The position numbers and the translations under genes were made by a program. A stretch of 64,000 bases of DNA. It comes from an uncultured Victivallales bacterium. GTDB taxonomy: Bacteria > Verrucomicrobiota > Lentisphaeria > Victivallales > UBA1829. Shown piece after piece: positions 59,726-64,000 of this stretch. Numbering within the stretch: position 1 is the first letter of the stretch; each line of letters starts with the position of its first letter. The stretch lies in NCBI GenBank assembly GCA_934661375.1, contig CAKUJH010000012.1, positions 23,542 to 87,541 on the forward strand, written 5' to 3'. The notes below the pieces were generated by a model. That model ran no database searches, had not been told where the DNA came from, and saw only the letters and a program-made list of their open reading frames with translations.

Positions 59726-60184
59726 ATGTGTCATTCTTCAGAATCCGGTTTCGAATGCGAAATTGTTTTTCAGAATCGCCATAAACATAACGCTGTGAAT
59801 GAATTGGCGATTCCTGTATCTATAACTTGTCCGGGGTGCCATTGTCGTATTCAGGATTGCAAGGGAATCATTGATACAGGCGCAACATCATCCATGATTG
59901 CGCAGAAAATCGCCGCAGATTTGGAGTTGATTTCGCACGGTCAGACTGGCATTTCAGGTGTTCACGGAACGGAGCGCGCCAACCTGTACCGCGTTGACCT
60001 TATTCTTGGACAAGGGTTCATTTTACCGGACATTGAGGTTTCAGAAGCCGGGAATGACGCCGGATTTGATTTCCTGATAGGCATGGATATTATCTCGCAC
60101 GGGAAAATGATTTTCCTCGGCGACGAGCTTTCCGGCTCGGTATTCAAGCTCTATCTCCCGCTTGCCGTGCGCTTTACGTCTTGA
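59726..60184 (+). CDS. Retropepsin-like aspartic protease
   Basis: A 152-residue protein with the single-domain aspartic protease signature: KGIIDTGATSSMIAQKIA (D50-T51-G52), a flap-like middle strand, and a closing motif FDFLIGMDIISHG that matches the ILGRD-like strand of retropepsins. Such enzymes act as dimers. A CxxC-like pair (CPGCHC, about 35-40) precedes the active site. AGGAG precedes the ATG. It lies among phage-like genes, so a role in capsid or tail protein maturation is possible. It overlaps the convergent next gene by 11 bases. Confidence 0.82.
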   Translation: MCHSSESGFECEIVFQNRHKHNAVNELAIPVSITCPGCHCRIQDCKGIIDTGATSSMIAQKIAADLELISHGQTGISGVHGTERANLYRVDLILGQGFILPDIEVSEAGNDAGFDFLIGMDIISHGKMIFLGDELSGSVFKLYLPLAVRFTS

Positions 60185-60581
60185 ATTTTGCTTCCAGCTT
60201 CCCAATAGCCGCCTTGAGTTTTTCAACCTTCCCGCGATCCGGCCGGTGTTTCGTCCGATCACCGCTGCAACTGTAATTCAAAACCGTTTTCCACGCAAGA
60301 CAGTTTGTGCAGATTCCGCTTTGCAATTCGGACGGATTAAACTTTTTTCTGCATTGGTAACAGCAGCGTTTCCCCTTGTCCTGCTGTCGTCTTTTCCGGT
60401 TCTCATCCAGTATGATTTTTGAACGTTCCACATGTTCCGGAGAATACAGAAAACGTTCTCCTTCGTTGTACTTTTCCATTGCGTCCGGATTACCCAGAAT
60501 TTTTCTTGCGTATGCAGGACTTTTCAGCCCCATTTTTTGAGCAGCAGTACGAATGGAATAAAACTTTTCTTTCCCCTGCAT
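60174..60581 (-). CDS. Small protein with helix-turn-helix-like start and CxxC zinc ribbon
   Basis: A 135-residue protein. Residues 8-60 look like an excisionase/MerR-type helix-turn-helix (IRTAAQKMGLKSPAYARKIL). A zinc-ribbon candidate uses C74, C77, C91 and C94 (CYQCRKKFNP, ICTNC). The basic C-terminus suits nucleic acid binding. GGGGGAA serves as the ribosome site. A regulatory or packaging role for the element is inferred. Confidence 0.65.
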   Translation of the reverse strand: MQGKEKFYSIRTAAQKMGLKSPAYARKILGNPDAMEKYNEGERFLYSPEHVERSKIILDENRKRRQQDKGKRCCYQCRKKFNPSELQSGICTNCLAWKTVLNYSCSGDRTKHRPDRGKVEKLKAAIGKLEAKFKT

Positions 60582-60613
60582 GATTGATTCCCCCCAATTC
60601 TTTTTTTACAGAA

Positions 60614-60997
60614 TCAATCGTGCGTGGAATTGCAAATCATGCCCGTGTCCGGGTCTATTCGCACCGTCGGGACTTCTCCGCTTCCAGCATCATGCACCCG
60701 GAGAAAGCGGATTTTTGTCCGCGGTGTGTCTTCTGGAGTTTTTGTTTTCTGGTAATCGGCGTTGAGCCATGGAGCCGGGTCTCCGTCGTCAACGTTCGGC
60801 ATGATCTCCTTGCGCTTCCGGATTCGTTTCATGTATTCAGCGTGTAAAGACGTGAGATTCGGTTCAGGTCCCAGTTTTTCGCTGTTCCAATAGTCGATTT
60901 CCGGATGTCCTTCAGCGTCGCTTCGGAATGTAAAATCTTTTCCGGTCTGCGCGTCCGGAAACGCGCTCTGAATCATTTGTGCAAATGTAGCCGCCAT
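60614..60997 (-). CDS. XkdW-like phage tail-region protein
   Basis: A 127-residue protein resembling phage XkdW proteins: an N-terminal helix, EIDYWNSEKLGPEPNLTSLHAEY in the centre and a charged tail. XkdW genes usually lie in phage tail-to-lysis regions; their function is not settled. The family call rests on memory of the pattern WNS-G-P-PT-EEL. GGGGGG lies just before the ATG. Confidence 0.5.
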   Translation of the reverse strand: MAATFAQMIQSAFPDAQTGKDFTFRSDAEGHPEIDYWNSEKLGPEPNLTSLHAEYMKRIRKRKEIMPNVDDGDPAPWLNADYQKTKTPEDTPRTKIRFLRVHDAGSGEVPTVRIDPDTGMICNSTHD

Positions 60998-61031
60998 AAT
61001 CCCCCCTTTGATTTGGCTGTGGTTGTAATGT

Positions 61032-61064
61032 AAAAGCCGGGCGGCGGATCGTTCCCAGCCCGGC
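61032..61064 (-). terminator. Terminator after the lysis-like cassette
   Basis: On the minus strand GCCGGGC (61064-61058) pairs with GCCCGGC (61042-61036), then TTTTAC. It lies 8 bases after the stop of the lipoprotein gene. Confidence 0.65.
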
Positions 61065-61071
61065 GTAATTT

Positions 61072-61539
61072 TTATTTTGGAATTTCTCTGTTCTCCGCTT
61101 CTGCTGTTGCTTCTGCTGATTCCTGCCGCGCAATGACTTCCGCCACTGCTTTAATCGTTGCAGGTACGTCTCCGGCATCGGTCAAGGTGATCGCCAGAAA
61201 ACGCTTTTTGGTGATGCTCTGCGCGTTCCAGATGCTCGCCGCACTTTCCTCGCGGTAACTGATTGCATTCGTACCGGCTTTTACCGTCGCAATGTCGCCG
61301 GAAATAAACGTAGTTTTCAGCTCCGGAATCTTCGTTTCCACGTTCAGCCCGACGTGCGAATCAATGACCGTTCCATTTCCGGAAACGTTTTTGGTCGTGA
61401 TCCCCTGCGCCATGGTTTCGGTTGCGGCGCATCCGCCGCAGAACATCATCGCGACCCCGGCAAAGACAAACAAACATCCTGCCGCCATCAATTTCGGTGC
61501 AATTTTCAGCATCTTCTGTTCTTTCTCTGTATAGTTCAT
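61072..61539 (-). CDS. Predicted phage-encoded lipoprotein
   Basis: A 155-residue protein with a hydrophobic export segment (LMAAGCLFVFAGVAMMFCGGC) ending in a lipobox-like Cys near residue 37. The mature part is beta-rich then helical with an Ala/Glu-rich C-terminus. AAGGGAAA precedes the ATG, which overlaps the upstream stop by ATGA. Next to a small membrane protein, it could be a lysis accessory such as a spanin-like component, but this is only context. Confidence 0.65.
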   Translation of the reverse strand: MNYTEKEQKMLKIAPKLMAAGCLFVFAGVAMMFCGGCAATETMAQGITTKNVSGNGTVIDSHVGLNVETKIPELKTTFISGDIATVKAGTNAISYREESAASIWNAQSITKKRFLAITLTDAGDVPATIKAVAEVIARQESAEATAEAENREIPK

Positions 61540-61784
61540 GGATTGTTTCCCTTGTTCAATATTCCATCCAGTACGGCGATTTTTTCGGAGTTCTTGCGGA
61601 TTTCTCCCCACAGATTCCGGATTTCATCGCAGTGTCCGTCCATCGCCCGGTTGCAGTCGTCTTTCACGACAAACTCCTTCAAGTCGTTGCGCATTCCTGC
61701 GATACTGGATGCCATCCAGCCCATGATCAACGTCATGACTGTCAGAGCCGCTCCGATAATGGCAATCGCCCAGTTTTCGTTCAT
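61536..61784 (-). CDS. Small membrane protein, holin- or XhlA-like
   Basis: An 82-residue protein with one membrane helix near the N-terminus (WAIAIIGAALTVMTLIMGW) and a charged coiled-coil remainder (MRNDLKEFVVKDDCNRAMDG; IRNLWGEIRKNSEKIAVLDG). XhlA-type haemolysis/holin partners have the same two parts, usually in reverse order. GGGAGG precedes the ATG, and both ends overlap neighbours by ATGA. A lysis role is inferred. Confidence 0.6.
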   Translation of the reverse strand: MNENWAIAIIGAALTVMTLIMGWMASSIAGMRNDLKEFVVKDDCNRAMDGHCDEIRNLWGEIRKNSEKIAVLDGILNKGNNP

Positions 61785-62182
61785 GCGCCGCCTCCCGGTT
61801 TGATTTTCCGGAACCCGTCCCAGCCGAAAAGCTGACAGTAATTCGCCCAGCGCCGCGCCTTGTTGAGCCAGGCATACCGCAAAGGCGACCACCACGGGTA
61901 TTCCGCTTTCACCAGCCGGTAACAGTTCCGCCGGAAACGCTCATTTGCGTCCGTAAAATCCTGCCATGTTCCTCCGATGTCATATTCCACATCGTGGATT
62001 ACCGCCGCCGGTTCGAATATCCCTGCGCTTTCCGTTACGACCTCCCGAAGCCAATCCGGAAAGCTGTCAGGACCAATGCCGTTGTAGATTTTTTGAATCT
62101 GGGCAAGGCTGAATCTGTTGAGGATTCCAACCCCTTCCAGATTCATCCGTTGTGCCTTCAGCACAAGTTCAATTATTGTCAT
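61781..62182 (-). CDS. Phage-like protein with phospholipase-A2-like HD motif
   Basis: A 133-residue protein. The part GIFEPAAVIHDVEYDIGGTW has an HDxxY element, as in small phage or bacterial phospholipase-A2-like domains, where His-Asp is catalytic, followed by a helix DANERFRRNCYRLVKAEYPW. GGAAGGAG precedes the ATG at 62182. It is coupled by ATGA to the small membrane protein gene. The fold guess is weak; a lysis or entry role is possible. Confidence 0.55.
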   Translation of the reverse strand: MTIIELVLKAQRMNLEGVGILNRFSLAQIQKIYNGIGPDSFPDWLREVVTESAGIFEPAAVIHDVEYDIGGTWQDFTDANERFRRNCYRLVKAEYPWWSPLRYAWLNKARRWANYCQLFGWDGFRKIKPGGGA

Positions 62183-62217
62183 AATAAAAAACTCCTTCCT
62201 CTGTTCAATAAACGCTG

Positions 62218-62694
62218 TCAAGTTGACTGCATTTTCCGTATGATTTCATCTGCTTCTTCTCCGATTTTAGTTGCTTTTGGTTCAAGCAAAACCTGCCGGA
62301 CAAGAGGCAGACAGCACACCGCATACAGGATTTTTCCCATTGTCATATATTGGTATCTGTGATACAATTCATGCACGATTGTCCCGGCAACTAAGCGCAC
62401 CCAATCAATGAGAATCCGTTCGTATATCCTTGGTTTATGAATTGGTTGTGCAAAATCGGAGTTGTAGTATTCTGCAATATACAACGTGTCCGGATGAAAC
62501 ATAGAAAATGCGCCTAAAACGCCATTCTCCACGTTCATTGCATAACAATATCTATACTTGCAATTCTGCCAATCCGTCTTTTTCAGCCATGCAAATTTTG
62601 GCTGTTTTTCCATCTGTCCCAGAATCCTGAAAATCTCCTGTTCTGCAATAGTCGGAACAGGATAACTCTGCTGTAATGCGCGAAATGTGAACAT
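62218..62694 (-). CDS. Putative metallopeptidase-like protein with HELYH motif
   Basis: A 158-residue protein with H108-E109-H112 in LVAGTIVHELYHRYQYM and downstream glutamates (ATKIGEEADEII) that could supply a third zinc ligand, as in SprT/wss-type small metalloproteins. Start 62694 has AAGGAGA nine bases upstream; a closer ATG three codons earlier is too near. The Cys-rich KYRYCYAM and CCLP parts are unusual. It could process a phage protein; no family is certain. Confidence 0.6.
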   Translation of the reverse strand: MFTFRALQQSYPVPTIAEQEIFRILGQMEKQPKFAWLKKTDWQNCKYRYCYAMNVENGVLGAFSMFHPDTLYIAEYYNSDFAQPIHKPRIYERILIDWVRLVAGTIVHELYHRYQYMTMGKILYAVCCLPLVRQVLLEPKATKIGEEADEIIRKMQST

Positions 62695-62708
62695 GGTGAA
62701 CATTCTCC

Positions 62709-62783
62709 TTACGCTTGCAACGGTATCACACGCTGATACAAAGCGGCTAATTCTTCGTAATCTTTCATTGCATCCAACCTCAT
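62709..62783 (-). CDS. 24-residue coupled small protein
   Basis: ATG at 62783 overlaps the tail-fibre stop as ATGA and encodes MRLDAMKDYEELAALYQRV plus five residues before TAA. The ribosome site of the next gene follows its stop directly. Such accessory peptides are frequent in phage operons; function unknown. Confidence 0.45.
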   Translation of the reverse strand: MRLDAMKDYEELAALYQRVIPLQA

Positions 62784-64000
62784 TCTGTGGGTAGATACTC
62801 TGCATACAATGCCGCCACTTCCGCTGCGCTTAAAACTCTGTTGTAAATACGGAATCCTGCGATATAGCCGTTCCATGCAGGCTGGTCAGAGTTTCTGTAC
62901 CCGATTCTGATGTTGTTCATTGTGCCTGTCTCATACGTTTTTACGGACCCTATCGCCACACCGTCAAAATAGTATATGGAATTGCCACTGCTGGGAATAC
63001 TCCAAACACAATGGTGCCAGTCTCCTATTGCACCAGTTCCTATTGCTGTATCTGGCGAATATAACCTAAACTCATTACCTGACGAATAATACATCATAGG
63101 AGAACCACTGCTACCACTACACCAGAGAGCCTTTTGTGCTACAAGAGGTGCAGCCCAGATACTGACTGTCATCGGGGAAATAGAAACTGCGCCAGTTTCG
63201 GCTGTGATATAAGTACCATTAAGTTTAACACACGCAATTCCCTTATAAGTAGTATAAGACACCTTTGATGGATTGCTTGCAGTAAGCACCTGCCCTGTAT
63301 TGGCGGTAGCATTGTCCGCGCCTAACGGAGCGAATAGCACCAATCCATCCACAGGTAGCCCTGTGTACATATCCAGAATCTTAACCAAAGCATCCTCTGT
63401 ATAGATACCCCCTACAACAGGCTTCACTTTTGAATAGCTCAAACCGGTTGTCGCTGTATCTGCAAAGCTGTACTTCCCGTCGTCTCCCTGCGTCGCCTTG
63501 TAACCGCTCCATGATGCAGGTGTCGCAGCTGATGCTTCCGAAACTGTCCATGTGAGGGTATATAACATCCCGTTCTCTTCATACGTCAGTTCGGACATGT
63601 TCCACGGGTCTGCCGGTCCATCACTGCCGTTTTGGTCTGCTTGCCAAACGTTAGTTGCGCTGTTCGATGCGGATGTGATAAACCACGTACGCGCCGAATC
63701 GTCAACATCAGACCCCGGAGTTTGCTCTATGTAGACCTTTGCCTGCAAACGGAGCGTCCCGTCTGAACTCAACCACGTTCTTTCCCAGCCCGTCTTTGTG
63801 GTGTCTTCCATCGTAAACGACAAATCCGCAGTTTCAGGTGTCATGCCATCCATCTGGCAGACCCCGTGAAAACTTATCGTTTGTCCCTGTACTCCACCTT
63901 CACTCGCCGCCACCAGTGCTGAACATTTGTAAAACTCTCCTCCCGGAATGAAATCACCGCCGATCCCGTTCACGAAATACTCTTCTCCGATTTTCAGAAC
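62780..64000 (-). CDS. LamG-domain tail fibre or receptor-binding-like protein (5' end outside window)
   Basis: At least 406 residues are visible; the frame is open through the window edge. The first 180 residues have immunoglobulin-like repeats rich in Thr/Ser/Trp (TYEENGMLYTLTWTVSEAS). The last 190 form a LamG/concanavalin-like domain (VDGLVLFAPL; SISPMTVSIWA; WHHCVWSIPSSGNSIYYFDG; GYIAGFRIYNRVLSAAEV). This layout fits phage adhesins that bind surface sugars. A GTG at 63973 is not the true start because coding continues upstream. Confidence 0.78.
   Translation of the reverse strand, partial: VLKIGEEYFVNGIGGDFIPGGEFYKCSALVAASEGGVQGQTISFHGVCQMDGMTPETADLSFTMEDTTKTGWERTWLSSDGTLRLQAKVYIEQTPGSDVDDSARTWFITSASNSATNVWQADQNGSDGPADPWNMSELTYEENGMLYTLTWTVSEASAATPASWSGYKATQGDDGKYSFADTATTGLSYSKVKPVVGGIYTEDALVKILDMYTGLPVDGLVLFAPLGADNATANTGQVLTASNPSKVSYTTYKGIACVKLNGTYITAETGAVSISPMTVSIWAAPLVAQKALWCSGSSGSPMMYYSSGNEFRLYSPDTAIGTGAIGDWHHCVWSIPSSGNSIYYFDGVAIGSVKTYETGTMNNIRIGYRNSDQPAWNGYIAGFRIYNRVLSAAEVAALYAEYLPTE

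Larger units (their letters stand above)
56290..64000. mobile_element. Phage-like element abutting tRNA-Ala (right end outside window)
   Basis: From the tRNA 3' end onward the gene style changes: short genes with ATGA overlaps, strong AGGAG sites, low-complexity Gly/Met/Gln-rich proteins, an XkdW-like protein, a small membrane protein with an XhlA-like layout, a retropepsin-like protease and a LamG tail-fibre-like protein. A tRNA 3' end is a common phage integration site. No integrase, terminase, portal or second att copy lies within the window, so element type and right border are unknown. Confidence 0.7.

Noticed and set aside
56290..64000. Second copy of the tRNA-Ala 3' end as attR
   Set aside because: I found no repeat of the GGTTCGAATCCC-type segment in the rest of the window; the right border may lie beyond it.
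1..64000. CRISPR arrays, insertion sequences, rRNA genes
   Set aside because: No regularly spaced repeats, transposase genes or rRNA-like stretches were seen. The only ATTTCATA-type repeats (23469-23663) are an inverted pair, not an array.

Overview
The window looks like a chromosome segment of a Lentisphaerae-type bacterium (Victivallales, PVC superphylum). The evidence is a V-type ATP synthase operon, a Minf_1886-type protein (a family confined to Planctomycetes and Verrucomicrobia relatives), a prepilin-like protein with the C-terminal H-X9-DG motif common in PVC bacteria, GntR/LacI hybrid regulators beside glycosidases, and a FtsW/MurG/Alr cell-wall gene set. The phylum is inferred from gene content; no rRNA is present.

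Layout. 1-3.1 kb: end of a V-type ATP synthase operon (B end, D, I, K). 3.2-5.0 kb: sugar-phosphate isomerase-like gene, an unknown gene, and a GcvH-like gene without its lipoyl lysine. 5.2-15.5 kb: phosphofructokinase, IlvN, an XPB-type helicase overlapping a Bax1/DUF790 nuclease gene, an M20 peptidase, a pseudouridine synthase, a lipoprotein, alanine racemase, a degenerate LPS-kinase-like gene and a DUF4349 lipoprotein. 15.6-18.7 kb: rsmE-murG-ftsW. 18.8-22.2 kb: a GntR/LacI regulator, a DUF486 membrane protein, pheA and an ABC ATPase.

22.3-32.4 kb is a carbohydrate locus: a GntR/LacI regulator behind a sigma70-like promoter with a perfect palindrome, a pseudopilin-like protein, two large secreted paralogues of no recognised family that may be new glycosidases, a GH20 hexosaminidase and a GH1 glycosidase. 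The last four genes abut or overlap. 32.6-40.1 kb holds a PTS IIA gene and a complete trpEGDCFBA operon preceded by two successive Trp leader peptides, each with its own terminator, so the operon appears to have two attenuators in series.

40.2-56.1 kb: RmuC, a TetR regulator, RecO, FolD, unknown envelope proteins, a three-gene export-like module (M50 protease with a PqqD-like N-terminus, GAF-HlyD, HlyD), MazG, an M16 protease, the Minf_1886 protein and a GH109-like NAD-dependent glycosidase. A tRNA-Ala(CGC) follows at 56.2 kb. From its 3' end to the window edge lies phage-like DNA: low-complexity structural-like proteins, a retropepsin-like protease, an XkdW-like protein, a compact lysis-like cassette and a LamG tail-fibre-like protein. 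No integrase and no second att site fall inside the window, so integration at the tRNA is inferred.
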